DNA of 64,000 nucleotides from Meghimatium bilineatum (GCA_034231615.1 CM067317.1:43037531-43101530), one strand, 5' to 3'; positions 45,165 to 56,744 are shown, counted from the stretch's first letter. Numbers and translations are program-made. The notes: a model not told the origin generated them from the sequence alone.

Positions 45165-45375
45165 TCAGAACATGACTTTCGGTACTAAGAACTTAACCAA
45201 AATGTAGGTAGCACTACACCTCCCCCCCCCCCCCTACCCCCTTACTTAAAAAAAAAATTGTTTTAAAAAAACAAACATCAAATCTTCCATCCAAAAAAAA
45301 TAAAAAATTGAAAACCAACACTTTATTTTTAAAGGTCATGCCCCCTCTTTATTGGAAACGTATCTCTGACCCTGA
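45165..45375. mobile_element. Family E MITE-like relic
   Basis: cagaacatgactttcggtac, taagaacttaaccaaaatgt, a C12 run, and an end at cgtatctctgaccctg, the TATCTACGG-type terminus slightly altered. Confidence 0.5.
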
Positions 45376-45377
45376 GT

Positions 45378-45500
45378 GGACACATGGATAGTACTGTAGA
45401 TACACTGTAGATGCATGGACATTATTTTGGATACATGGATAGTAATCTGAATACATGGGTAATACTGTGGATACATGTATAGTACTGTGAATATATGCAG
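45378..45500 (+). repeat. Degenerate short tandem repeat
   Basis: Imperfect units of about 30 bp around ggatacatggatagtactgt. Confidence 0.7.
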
Positions 45501-46024
45501 TGATTTGTATATACGACTCCGGTAAAAAAAAAGGGGGAGGGGTGTTGATGTGGTTGAATTTATAAAAAAAAAAGTTGTTTCAATGTTTTTCAAAGTAATT
45601 CTTTCAATTAAAAAAAAAACATAAGATTTTTTATGAACCTTGTTTTTGGAAACTCCAGCAGAAATATTATTGTGACCTCTGACGTGTAGTTTACTCTATG
45701 TGGACTTTCTCCTGTACAGGTGTGTTAAACTTTGATCTAGAAAATGAAAGCTAAAATAGAAAATTGTTTCCTACTGCAAATGGTTTATCCAAGAATGCAA
45801 ATAAATGATGAGGGGGACAAATATGATTAATTATTTTGTGTGTGGGTTTTTAGGCAATATTTTGGGGGGGGGGGGGTGGGGGAGCGGAGGAGATAAACTA
45901 ATTGTTTTACTTCCTACTTAAGATTATACTGCATTATCCCCTTTCCTAAAACAAATGACCGCGATGTCGACCCTACAAACCCCTACCCCAACTACTTCTA
46001 TCTGCAAACTTGAGAATACGCACA

Positions 46025-46130
46025 AATGTGGACAGCAATGTTCAGATATTGTTACACAAATGTGGACAGCAATGTTCAGATATTGTTACACAAATGTGGA
46101 CAGCAATGTTCAGATATTGTTACACAAATG
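46025..46130 (+). repeat. 34-bp tandem repeat, 3 units
   Basis: acaaatgtggacagcaatgt followed by tcagatattgttac, three perfect copies. The preceding 45500-46020 has poly-A and a G11 run only. Confidence 0.95.
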
Positions 46131-46179
46131 AAATATACTAATTTACTGAATTTTTTCCATCTCAATTACTTCTTCTTCT

Positions 46180-46337
46180 TCTCGAAATCTAGGAATTACG
46201 AGCGATTAGCTCTTACTTCCTATTTGCAGTGGTGAGGTTTCTCCGGGCTTTCTTTCATACCAAGAAAGCTTCAGCTTTCAGCTTAGTGCAATGCCTATGT
46301 AAGGAGCCGTCTCCTCAGAGGTAGTTCTCTAGATTTC
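46180..46337. repeat. Dispersed repeat, copy 2
   Basis: Partner of 35930-36105. Part of it (46210-46330) also matches 2535-2640, where it gave rise to the 38-bp array. Confidence 0.5.
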
Positions 46338-46348
46338 ACTAGGTTAAT

Positions 46349-46623
46349 CGCCCGTGTGTTGCCGGGGCCCGAAAGGGGAGCAAAGAATAGCAACACTGTT
46401 TACCTTCCATGCATGTCGTAAAAGGCGACTAAGGGGGTTATGGGATGGAGTTGGCTGTCCCATCCCATATAGGGTAAGTTACCCAAAGCCATGCTGAAGT
46501 CGGATGTGTCAGACCAAAAGGCGCAGATATCGCAGCAATTCTGTAAACCATGACACAACTCATTCCGTTCTCCAGACTACATCCTGCTAATCTGAAGGAG
46601 TTTGAGAACAAACGCAGAAGAAG
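46349..46623 (+). repeat. Family C element with target duplication
   Basis: Starts gcccgtgtgttgccggggcc and ends aacgcagaagaag. Flanked by actaggttaat (46338-46348) and actaggtaaat (46624-46634), 10 of 11 identical. The core matches 54432-54716 at most positions. Confidence 0.85.
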
Positions 46624-46962
46624 ACTAGGTAAATTTTTATTTGCGGTGAGAGAAACCCGAAAAATTAACGTACTAGTAATGAGAGTATTCATTGATTTTC
46701 TACAAAGGTTACAATGATCATCTCAGCGAGTAGGAAATGAATGTGTTTGCCCATGGCATAGAATCATGGACCTTTAGGTACAAGGAATTCCCGCGACACG
46801 AAAAAAATGTGGTTGTAAACAGACATTATCAGAGATTCCTTTACAGTACTATAGAGTTATCTATAACTTACATCAACAATTTGAGGAGGAGGGAGTGGGT
46901 CTGGAAACGTTTGAAAGTTGTTGGCAATTGGTAAAGTACATGCAGAGATACTACAACACGTA

Positions 46963-47233
46963 AGTAAAGTAAAGTAACCCATAGCATTTATTAATGCCGT
47001 AGGGGTGTGAGATGTTAGCGATCTCACATTTCACAGGCTCTGCAAATGAGGGCGGTAGCCATCTCCTCTCCCTCGCAGTCTTTACTTCCCGGATTAATCC
47101 GGTACCCATTTAAGGCTGGGTCGACCTGGGAGCCGTTACGATCTGAAAACATTTCCGCCTCAACTGGGGAATGAACCCAGGACCACTCATATGCGAAGCC
47201 AGTGCGCTAACCACTGCGCTAACGCGGCTCCCA
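46963..47233 (-). repeat. tRNA-SINE family 1 inside a LINE
   Basis: Reverse copy of the 43824 element, near-identical. Flanked by the 13-bp duplication actacaacacgta (46950-46962 and 47234-47246). Confidence 0.93.
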
Positions 47234-47508
47234 ACTACAACACGTAGAACATTACCAATATCTCGGACACATAATCAGAAATTATGGTAGATGTGAAGCA
47301 GAAGTAAAAGGAAGAATAGGAATGGCTAAAAGTACTTTCAATGACATGAGGAAAATATTAACATGTAAACAGATTACAAACAAGATAACATTGAGAATTA
47401 TAAAATTCTATATCTCTTATATATTAATGTATGGCTCAGAAACATGGACAATAAACAAACAGATATAACATATAGTTGATGCCTTTGGGATGTGGATATA
47501 TAGAAGAA

Positions 47509-47770
47509 AGGTGGCCGGGTAGCGCACTGGCTTCGCATATGAGTGGTCCTGGGTTCATTCCCCAGTTGAGGCGGAAACGTTTTACAGATAGCAACGGCTT
47601 CCGGGTCGACCCAGTCTTAAATGGGTACCGGATTAATCCGGAGAGAAAAGACTGAGAGGGAGAGGAGATGGCTACCGCCCTCATTTGCAGAGTCGGTGAA
47701 TGTGAGATCCCTAACCTCTCACACTCCTATGGCAATTAATAAATAAATGCTATGGATTACCTTACTTTTC
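47509..47770 (+). repeat. tRNA-SINE family 1 inside the same LINE
   Basis: Forward copy flanked by atatagaagaa (47498-47508 and 47771-47781). The head lacks about 16 bp, consistent with deletion between the two tagcgca repeats of the A-box region, so its internal promoter is probably impaired. Confidence 0.92.
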
Positions 47771-48049
47771 ATATAGAAGAATAGGGAGAACATGAAAAGT
47801 GAAGAAAACAAGCAAAGAGATTATAACAACACTTTGTATTATTATTTAAAAAAGAATTATTTAAGGAACAAATGAAAGAAACAAATATCCCAGCCGTGCT
47901 GTAAACATTAGAAATATTCATTGACGACTTTGCCACAGCATTTACCAACTCATCTCAATCAATATCAGTAAACCCATAACCCTTCAGGGTAGTAGGGCAG
48001 TATCAACTCATCTAGCAACATTTGAACCACTAAATGTGTTATTTATATC

Positions 48050-48880
48050 ATTGGTTCTCAAAGTTTGTCACATGAAACTTTCTTGTAACAGGACAATGAT
48101 TATCAAAGTTGGCCTCATGAAACTCTTGTAACAGGATAATGATTCTCAATAAACATGAAACTTTCTTGTAACAGGACAATGACCCTCTACGTTGGCCACA
48201 TGAAACTCTTGTAACAGAACAATCGTTCTTAACGTTGGCCACATGAAACTTTCTTGTAACAGAACAATCTTTCTCAACGTTGGCCACATGAAACTCTCTT
48301 GTAACAGAACAATCGTTCTCAACGTTGGCCACATGAAACTCTTGTAACAGAACAATCGTTCTCAACGTTGGCCACATGAAACTCTCTTGTAACATAACAA
48401 TCGTTCTCAACTTTGGCCACATGAAACTCTCTTGTAACAGAACAATCGTTCTCAACGTTGGCCACATGAAACTCTCTTGTAACAGAACAATGGGTCTCAA
48501 CCCAAAAGAAACTCTTGTAACAAGACAATGGTTCTCAACGTTGACCACATAAAATTCTCTTGTAGTTGAACAGTGGTTCTGAACGTTGGCCACATGAAAC
48601 TCTCTTGTAACCGGACAATGGCCTTCAACGTTGGCCACATGATATTCTCTTGTAACAGGACAATGTTTCCTATCGTTCGCCAAATGAAACTATCTTGTAA
48701 CCGAACAATGGGTCTCAACCCAAAAATACCTCTTGCAACAGGACAATGGTTCTCAGCGATGACCACATGAAACTCTCTTGTTACATGACAATGTTTCTCA
48801 TCATTGGCCACATGAAACTCTTGTAAAAGAACAACGATTCTTAACCCACACGAAACTCTCTTTTATAAGAACAATGATTT
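48050..48880 (-). repeat. 45-bp minisatellite, about 18 diverged units
   Basis: Units around acatgaaactctcttgtaac, agaacaatcgttctcaacgt and tggcc. Many carry a 3-bp or longer deletion (aaactcttgtaac). A reverse frame stays open over about 210 codons because 45 and the indels are near multiples of three; no other coding evidence. Confidence 0.93.
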
Positions 48881-48884
48881 TGAA

Positions 48885-49500
48885 CTTTGGAAAGAGCCTT
48901 CTACTCAGGAGTCTATAATTGTATAGATAACATGCTACAAAGCTTCCATAAGATAGCCTCAATATAAAGGCATCTCATCTAATAAGGTTTTCTGCTGCAC
49001 GGGTGATGTGTCTAGTGGACCACTGGTGAGACCCACAGACGCAACCGCATGCGTTTGACTTGTCAACCTTCATTCGATTAAGATCCATGGATTTTTACAC
49101 TGAGATTCTTGTAATTTCTTTAGACAGCCAAATGGAGACTGGTCAATAGCAGGTGTTTGAAACTTAGACTGGAGAAGGAGTAGGATACAGTGGACAGCAG
49201 AAATATTGGGACAAAAGGTCAAGAGAAGTTTTACCTGGTCAGATATTGGAGTGGTAGGTGTGTAGCTAAGGATGTCCTGACGAAAGACATTGCTAACTCG
49301 AAACAGCGGATAGGATAAGATTCTGTCCATGTGTAAACATCAGCAGAAGTCAATCTTTTCCTGGACTCTATCGCAATAGTCCCCGTCACCTGAATGTACG
49401 CGACAAATCGATAATACTGTAGAAAGAGCTGCAAAACTATGATCCATCATGCGACAATTGACAACATAATTCAGTCATAAATTTCAGTGAATTGAATTAT
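48885..49500. other. No recognisable feature
   Basis: Reverse frames of 67-86 codons around 49070-49434 have no motif that I recognise. Confidence 0.4.
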
Positions 49501-49504
49501 CAAT

Positions 49505-49672
49505 TTCCACCGAAGACGGATGTGTAGTGCCATATGCGCGAATAAAACGGCGATAAAACGTGCTTCCATTCTCCGGTCTACATCCTGCTGGAAATCTAGT
49601 AGAACCATGGTCCTGCTACAAGAAAATTCAGCAGGAGTTTGAGAATGAACGCTGAAGAAGAATTATCAATTC
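49505..49672 (+). repeat. Family B element with GAA tail
   Basis: Starts caccgaagacggatgtgtag and ends gagaatgaacgctgaagaag. Core: gtctacatcctgctggaaat, then ctagtagaaccatggtcctg. This copy shows the tail and orientation of the family clearly. Confidence 0.8.
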
Positions 49673-49784
49673 ATTATTGTCACTGCTAACATATGACGGT
49701 ACTATCTTTCTGTCAATACCATTTGTTACCTTTTTAAAATATTTTTTATCTTTATCACCATCTTTTTTATATCTAAATAATGCC

Positions 49785-50012
49785 GTCAAACCCGTTGATA
49801 AGGGTTCCCTTACCCTTACTTTTAGGTAACTAAAACATGATTGCTAATGCGAGGAATTTAGCCAAAAGGTGGGTGACTGCATCCCCCACCCCCCTTTTCC
49901 ACCACCCGAATGAATATTTACCTAAAGATCATGAAATTTCTTACAAAAAAGAAGGTATTCACACGAAAATAAGAGTATCCCTTTTTTTAGGTAATCCCCT
50001 CATCCTGCTTAC
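49785..50012. mobile_element. Family E MITE-like relic
   Basis: gataagggttcccttaccct, gctaatgcgaggaatttagc, C-rich runs, and cctttttttaggtaatcccc. Confidence 0.45.
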
Positions 50013-50419
50013 CGAAGACATATTTATAGCTAAAATTTCCATGTAGCACTATTTGTCATGGACCCACATACCACATATAACAGAGTCCTTCACAGAAACC
50101 CCATTATAATTATCTATAATATTTGATCTGCACTCAACAAACATGTTTTCTTTTATACAAAATAGAACAACCAAAAATGGCGAATAGATAAAATAAAGAA
50201 AGATCATGTTTGAAAAAGACAAGATGCTGTTTGTGAAGAGAAAAGTCGATAAGTTAAGCTATTTATTGCTATGGTGTTGGATGTAAAAGTTGTCGCGGTA
50301 TATCGATTGTTGTTTTCTGAAATGTGTGTTATATTTGTTGTTTTCTTGAATTTTTGTTATATTTGTTGTTTTCTTGAATGTTTTTTATATTTCTAAACAA
50401 CCAAGTACATGCATACATG

Positions 50420-50502
50420 CATGATAAATATTATATTATGTCGTGTATCTATGATGTGGGCATGATAAATATTATATTATGTCGTGTATCTCTGATGTGG
50501 TT
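50420..50502 (+). repeat. Tandem duplication of about 42 bp
   Basis: catgataaatattatattat followed by gtcgtgtatct-tgatgtgg, twice. Confidence 0.9.
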
Positions 50503-50584
50503 TTATGGAGAACAATTTAGAACACAATGAACAAATACAAGCGTAAGGAAGATTTTTTGAAATAAGTTAATTCAAAAGAGAGAG

Positions 50585-50990
50585 CTGCTTACTCGCATCA
50601 GAGACATTTTCACATGTTTTGGACATATGAGAAGAGGAAACATGAAACAGATTCTAACAACAAGAGGGAAGAAATAAATAAGGAGTGGTGTTGTAACAAA
50701 GTACATAACACACTAACACCATCAACAAAAACCGACGGCTTATCGACTAAAAAGTCTGTGTTGCACAAAGCCTTTATATCTTTAGTGAGTTGGGTTGTTC
50801 TTAGACACTTTTGATTTATCCATTAAAAAACAGTCAAGTTCAAGAGCAAGATGGGTAGGGAAAGATCAAGAGAGAAGATGCTAGACAACCTAGCATTGTG
50901 GCATGGGAGAACATCGGTATGTAAATGATTGACAGTACACGAAATACAACCATCGCCACACTGCATGGACTATATAAGAAAAAATTATTG
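50585..50990 (+). mobile_element. LINE C-terminal relic with an internal insertion
   Basis: Left: FGHMRRGNMKQILTT-RGK. Right, from 50835: RARWVGKDQE and RRC/EKMLDNLALWHGRTS. These are the usual LINE C-terminal words. About 140 bp of unrelated DNA (50690-50830) sits between. Confidence 0.65.
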
Positions 50991-51013
50991 ACGGCTGACG
51001 CAATAGAAGCTGT

Positions 51014-51017
<4 letters not shown>

Positions 51018-51100
<83 letters not shown>
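51018..51100 (+). repeat. (TA)n microsatellite
   Basis: About 82 bp of pure ta. Confidence 0.97.
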
Positions 51101-51102
<2 letters not shown>

Positions 51103-51355
51103 TGGATTCCTTTCCGTATTTCCAGTCGAAACTATTATTGTTGTGCTAGAAGAAATATAATCTTCGTTCGTGGCGATGACGGATGTTTCTCACAATACCA
51201 ATCTGAGCTACATAGAGTTTGAACAGTATGTACACGAAGTCACAGGTCCGATTGTTCCATTGTGTGTGGGATGTGTGTCATCTCAGATATGCAGACCTTG
51301 AACTAACTGTGATAACTTTCTTCTTTGTCTTTATACTATTCCTGGTCTTTCCACT

Positions 51356-51667
51356 TCAGACAATACGACTCATGGCACTCTTGTTCCCACGATTCCGTCT
51401 TCAGACAATACGACTCATGGCACTCTTGTTCCCACGATTCCGTCTTCAGACAATACGACTCATGGCACTCTTGTTCCCACGATTCCGTCTTCAGACAATA
51501 CGACTCATGGCACTCTTGTTCCCACGATCCGTCTTCAGACAATACGACTCATGGCACTCTTGTTCCCACGATTCCGTCTTCAGACAATACGACTCATGGC
51601 ACTCTTGTTCCCACGATTCCGTCTTCAGACAATACGACTCATGGCACTCTTGTTCCCACGATTCCGT
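51356..51667 (+). repeat. 45-bp minisatellite, 7 units
   Basis: Unit tcagacaatacgactcatgg, cactcttgttcccacgattc, cgtct. One unit has a single-base deletion (cacgatccg near 51527), which shifts the frame of the overlapping open frames; otherwise near perfect. Confidence 0.97.
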
Positions 51668-51679
51668 ATCAATGCCTTT

Positions 51680-52285
51680 ATCATGCACATCAATTTTTAC
51701 ACACCTTTTTGTACCAAAGTAGAGGTCTACCACAAGATCTGTTCTCAGACTGTAAAATAGATATCCGTAAAGTAGATTTTTTTTAGTATTCTTCCACCAC
51801 CCTAGTATGTCCCAGTCATCTGCGTCTGCGCAGACTGGGCAAAGAAAACACTGTGGTATTGCCTGTTCTTTCCAATACATTACTGTTAGATAATTTATCC
51901 TTTCACCTTACTCCAATTCGCTAATAATGCTACATAAGCAAGGCATGTCAATGAAAACTGTTTAATCGTCTCTCCCGGTGCATATAGGTTGCACATGTTC
52001 ACCTATCTAAACCAGAAGTTGAATGTTTATTTCAACTGAGCTGACGGGCCTATATTTGTTAAGGATTTCCCCACAATTCATTGAATGCATGCAAAACTTG
52101 TTATCTTTTCAACGAGGACAGTACCTGTCCTAAAATCATAACTGTTTATTACATACACACTGTTCATAAAATTCAACGCTTCCCGTACTGCAACTAAGCC
52201 GTTATTAGTGTTACCGATATGTGTTTTAGAAAAGCCCAGATCTTCCATTAAAAACCCAAATTACCCCAGACTATATATTATACTA
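51680..52285. other. No recognisable feature
   Basis: Phrases near 52140-52260 (aattcaacgctt and aaaacccaaattac) recur at 52750-52900, hinting at an old dispersed repeat. No gene. Confidence 0.4.
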
Positions 52286-52289
52286 TATG

Positions 52290-52570
52290 TTATGTTATGT
52301 TCCTCCAGGGCCATAGGCGGCGCATAGGCAGAAACCATAGCCTTCCATTTCTGTCTTTGTGTTGCCAGGTCTTTCAATTGTTGCGTGTTGTTTAGGTTCA
52401 TTGACATGCCTTCTCTATTAATGGTTCTTCGTAGAGTTTCTCTAGGTCTCCCTCTTCTTCTTACTCCAGGTGGCACCCAATATAGTGATTGCTGGGGAAT
52501 TCTTAGGCTGTTCATTCTGAGAACATGGCCGATGTAAGTCCAACGCCTTTGTCTAATGAAGGAATAATTA
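52290..52570 (-). mobile_element. LINE 3' end relic
   Basis: The reverse strand gives RRWTYIGHVLRMNSLRIPQQ, GVRRRGRPRETLRRTINREG and QKWKAMVSA, the same family and breakpoint wording as 31260-32025, including the gttatgttatgttcctccag tip. Confidence 0.82.
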
Positions 52571-52574
52571 TACT

Positions 52575-53730
52575 ATATATCATTACTATATATAATATTA
52601 TTGAGGTCATGGAAGTAGATTATATACATACGAAAATAAATATCGTTCTGTCATGTTCGTGTGCAATTCCATCATTTTTGTGAGCCTTTTGATGACTTTA
52701 AAAAAAAATTGAAATGATTTACCCGTCTCTTGGCTAAATTACTAGGATATATTTTAAAAAAAACCCAAATTAAGGCAAAGCTGACCAAAATAACTCCAGA
52801 ACCCCAGACGACGGTCCAAAATCTCAGATGGAGTAAGAAAATCCTAAGCTGTAGCAACGCTGACCGTTACACACTTCATATAATTCAACGCTTTTCGTTT
52901 CGTATATTCGATGTCATACACGTTTTGTGGTCACTGCACTTGATCCAGATTTCAGAAATAGGCTAAAGTCCGCCATTAAACGGAAAATCCTACTGTATGG
53001 TTGCAATCATTGGTTTCTAGTGTACATGTGAGCTATTGATTAAATATAAACAGCTTGTGTCTCCGTTTGTATGTGTAAGTGGCAGCATTGTCCCTGCTGG
53101 GGGTTTTTCCATTAGATCTGGGAGTTTTTACCGCCGTGGCATGTGCTGTGGTTATTGTGGCCATATTTGTCTTAATTTGGTGTTTTGCAGGAAATTCTAG
53201 GAAGTTAGCCAAAAGATGGATATTTTCTTAATTTCCTAATATTCTTTTGATTTTCTTTTAAAAAAAGTCATCACAAGTGTCATGATAACGATGGAATTGC
53301 ATACGAACATGTGCGAATTACCCTTTTCTATATGTATATTACCTACTCTCCTGACCTTATTTATATTGAATTATATTTTAGTCTGCGACTATCTTGTTTT
53401 TTTTTCCAGGTTTTTTGTATAACGCCGAAGAGAGTTGTATTATTTATGTACCTTGTAGACTACAAGCACATTTCCACAAAATATACCGTAGGTTGTCCAA
53501 ACTGGCAAATTTCTATGTTAAAATGGTGCCCAGACTCCAGAACACATTCCGCATACACATTCACTTTTTTGCGATTTGAGATCAAAAGCCTGGCTCCAGA
53601 TCTGGAAGTGAAGATGTGAGGCAACTATTTAATTTGAAATAATTTAATCTGTCAATCGCTTGATGTTTCAAACCCATTTTTTTAAAATTGGGTATGAACA
53701 GATGGAATTAATACTTCAGGCGCCCATGTT
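52575..53730. other. No recognisable feature
   Basis: Intronic sequence with short motifless frames (for example 53311-53619). Confidence 0.4.
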
Positions 53731-53734
53731 TTGT

Positions 53735-53950
53735 GGGGCCCTGAAGAGGAAAAAATAATATTGTACTTTTCGTGCATGTCGTAAGAGGCGACAAAGGGAA
53801 TATTTTGGTGACTTTGGCTGTCACATCCTAAAAATGGTCGAAATGACCCAGAAGCTATACTAAAGTATAATGTGTCATACCGAAAGGCGCAAATATCGCA
53901 GCTAAGGTGTTAACTATATCACAATGCATTGCGTTCTCAAAAAGCAAAAT
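53735..53950 (+). repeat. Family C element, diverged
   Basis: catgtcgtaagaggcgacaa, ggtgactttggctgtcacat, tgtcataccgaaaggcgcaa and caatgcattgcgttctcaaa. Confidence 0.65.
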
Positions 53951-54129
53951 ATGATATAGCTCTCATATTGTTGTTGAGCGGACAAAATGGCATACTTTGA
54001 GAACGACTGTACTGTAGCGTCCGGGTTCAACTATGAGTGTGTTTTCGTTTAGCTGGTGGTTTGTGCAAGTCTTTTGTGCGTGTATCTATTTCCTTCCTGC
54101 ACTAGATATTTATGTTTTTATTATTCTGT

Positions 54130-54376
54130 TGTTCGCGTGTTGCTGTGCCCCGAAATAGGGGAAAAGAGTAGCACCACTATGTCAAGCGTAAAATATGGCT
54201 AAAGATATTTCAGAGATGGAGTTGCCTTGACTAATCCAATAGGTTAAAAGTTAACCAAAAAGTCGTCTGAAGTGGGATGTATCAGGACCACAGTTTAAGA
54301 TATCGCAACCAGGCTGTAAACCATGATACAGCGTACTTTGCTCACCTGGTTAAACCCTAATAGCTAGTAGGATTTT
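54130..54376 (+). repeat. Family C element, diverged
   Basis: gttcgcgtgttgctgtgccc, gaaataggggaaaagagtag, gagatggagttgcc and gtaaaccatgatacagcgta. An older copy directly left of the best one. Confidence 0.6.
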
Positions 54377-54431
54377 TAGAACGTACACGAAAGATAGAGG
54401 AACTATTCTGTAGCTTAATAATAGTACTATA

Positions 54432-54716
54432 CGCCCGTGTGTTGCCAGGGGCCAGAAAGGGGAGCAAAGATAACAACACTGTTTACCTTCCAAGCATGTT
54501 GTAAAAGGCGATTAAGGAGGTTATGGGATGGAGTTGGCTGTCCCATCCCATATAGGGTCAGTGACCCAAAGCCATGCTGAAGTCGGATGTGTCAGGCCGA
54601 AAGGCGCAGATATCGCAGCAATGCTGTTAACCATGACACAACGCATTCCGTTCTCCGGACTACATCCTGCTAATCTGCAGGAGTTTGAGAACGAACGCAG
54701 AAGAAGAAGAAGAAGA
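54432..54716 (+). repeat. Family C element, full copy
   Basis: About 285 bp from gcccgtgtgttgccaggggc to gaacgcagaagaagaagaag. The (GAA)4 tail is best seen here. No tRNA-type A/B boxes are obvious, so it is not a simple tRNA-SINE. Confidence 0.85.
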
Positions 54717-54734
54717 ATACTGTAGTTGTTTTGC

Positions 54735-54942
54735 TGTGAAGACATTTTATCTAGTCGTGCTGCGTGGTTGTGGATGCACCTCTCGGCAATGTATCTCCGA
54801 TTTAAAAACCAAGACTTGCTTGGACAAGACTGTGGATCTGCTCGATGTCAGGGATAGCCCGACAAATCTTAGTGCCCAGTCTCTGTGCCTGGACTACGTC
54901 TTATCTCCACTTCAAGAAGTTGGACTCGTTGGGGATAATAAT
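54735..54942 (+). repeat. Dispersed repeat G, copy 2
   Basis: Partner of 10425-10640: tatctagtcgtgctgcgtgg, gtatctccgatt, cttgcttggacaagac, tgcccagtctctgtg and gttggactcg. Confidence 0.55.
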
Positions 54943-54989
54943 AATAAGACCCATAAACCGTCAAGATCATATGGGTACCACACTGGAGA

Positions 54990-55670
54990 CATCAGCAAAT
55001 AAAAACCCTCCAAACATCTCTATCCTCAGACATTCGATGGAGTGTATACAAATCATGCCCAGATAATTCCTTGATGTGATCAATCCATGATTTTCTTTAA
55101 CTACCTATTCTACTTCCACCCTCAACTGCTCCTTGCAAATAATTATAAAATGTGAGTTTGTGTCTCGTCACATGTCCAAACCAAACATGTTAGCATCGTT
55201 TCACCACTGTCAAAAATGATTCTGGATAACCTGCAAGTTTGTTTATTTGCTGCTGGACGATTATATTTGTCTTGTGTTCTATAAAACTAATTCTTAACAA
55301 ACATCCGTAGCACTTGTTTTCATAAACATGAATCCTTATTTTTGTGTCTGCATTAAATGTCAAGCTTTCACATCCGTATAAAAGTATACTTCTTCTTCAG
55401 TGTTCATTCTAAAATTCCCCCTGGATTTCTCTTGTAACAGGACAATGATCCTACAAGATTTCCAGTTGAATATAGTCCAGAGAATGGAAATACGTTGTGT
55501 TGACGTTTTATTTGCGCCAATGGACCAAAACATCCGTCTTAGGCGGTAAAAGTATACTACCTGAATTTGATCTTTATTGAAACATTGAGCTTTCTTTTCC
55601 AAATGATATTCAACCGTGCCATGACAGTGTTGAATTGTATAGCTTGTATTATGTTAAGTTTGTATTCTAT
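54990..55670 (-). mobile_element. LINE C-terminal relic with nested family B element
   Basis: The reverse strand yields a thumb region interrupted at 55391-55548 by family B, then RISFIEHKTN, QQINKLAGYPESFLTVVKRC, KHVWFGHVTRHKLTFYN and WIDHIKELSGHD. It matches the LINE that runs off the right edge (63645-64000). Confidence 0.75.
55391..55548 (-). repeat. Family B element in a LINE, with target duplication
   Basis: Inserted between taaaagtatact copies (about 55379-55390 and 55547-55558). + strand order: cttcttcagtgttcattcta, aggacaatgatcctacaaga, gaatggaaatacgttgtgtt and tttgcgccaatggaccaaaa. Confidence 0.85.
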
Positions 55671-55679
55671 CTATTTTCA

Positions 55680-56190
55680 GTCCATTATATGAAGATGTGT
55701 TTTTATTTGGCTATGTAAGGGAACTGTAATAGTGTAGGGGTAAGAAGTGTGTTTGCAGATTGTGGGTCGGTGATTAAAAACCTATTTTTGGTGTGGTAGC
55801 CCCTTTTTCAAACTCGAGGCAAATAGAGGTTAAATAAATGTCAATACTCACGTCACAATTATCTCCAATGTTAATTGATGGTTGCATATTTGTAAACACT
55901 GCATGACAACCAGCTATTCGGGTCTTATTTTAACAGGCAAAGGTGGTATAATTAAAGAGTAATAAAATAAATTCCTGTGGTCAATCCAAACTTAAGGAAA
56001 TTTACATTAAATGTTGCGATCCAGGAAATTCAAGAAATACCCCATGTCTACGAAGTATGTGCTCATGTGAAACATGTCAAATGGTTGCTGATCACAACTT
56101 TTAAAAGCCTGATGATGCCCTATGCACGACTATCCAACAGATGACAGTTGAAGGGAGTGAATAAAAGAAGGTCAGATGACTGTTAGATGG
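55680..56190. other. No recognisable feature
   Basis: AT-rich intronic DNA. Confidence 0.4.
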
Positions 56191-56194
56191 TTGG

Positions 56195-56425
56195 TTGGTT
56201 AGTTAATCGTCAGGTCATCATCACGGTACTTCGGACAAGTCCATAAGTGCTGCGATCTCATATTCAGTATGTTCTTCAGCGTGCGGTAACTGACCGTTCG
56301 TGTTATTTGTTGGTTGATAATTTTTAATTGTGATTCATAAATGCCACTCTTTTCTTGCAACACCACGCTCAACTGCCAGGTCCCAAATTCTGGCCACAGA
56401 TACAGATGAAACCATTTCCGCATCA
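56195..56425 (-). repeat. Dispersed repeat K, copy 2
   Basis: Reverse partner of 43175-43440: cggacaagtccataagtgct, ctcatattcagtatgttctt, cagcgtgcgg, ttgcaacaccacgctcaact and caggtcccaaatt. Confidence 0.6.
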
Positions 56426-56744
56426 TCCAGCAGACCTAACACCTTGATTGCGGAAAAATATCAAAAATTCATCGAACTGTCACTTCTTACTACAGACACC
56501 CTGGAAAATCCGTCTGCTCTTTCATTTCCCGTAACATCCGCTTACCAGGCACGAAAATGAAATCGACTCTTTTCAGAACAGATTTCGTCATTTATTTTCT
56601 TCTGCCTCGGGTGGCGTACATGGCTCAAATAAACCTTTCTAAGCATACTCATAGAATCAGCTAGAAAACCAACATTTTCAACACTCTGAATCTCTAACAA
56701 TGTGATTACCCAGTGAGGTAATCACCATCACTTCCATCTCATTA

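Larger units (their letters stand above)
46930..47965 (+). mobile_element. LINE relic carrying two SINE insertions
   Basis: With the SINEs removed, pieces 46930-46949, 47247-47497 and 47782-47965 read in one direction: VEHYQYLGHIIRNYGRCEAE, GRIGMAKSTFNDMRKIL, ISYILMYGSETWTINKQI, then a YRRIGRT end. This is the RT thumb region. Stops at several places. It is the same lineage as 7150-7300 and 57240-57400. Confidence 0.8.

Noticed and set aside
48048..48683. 211-codon reverse frame with a 15-residue repeat
   Set aside because: A diverged 45-bp minisatellite. Unit changes show no protein-level conservation by eye.
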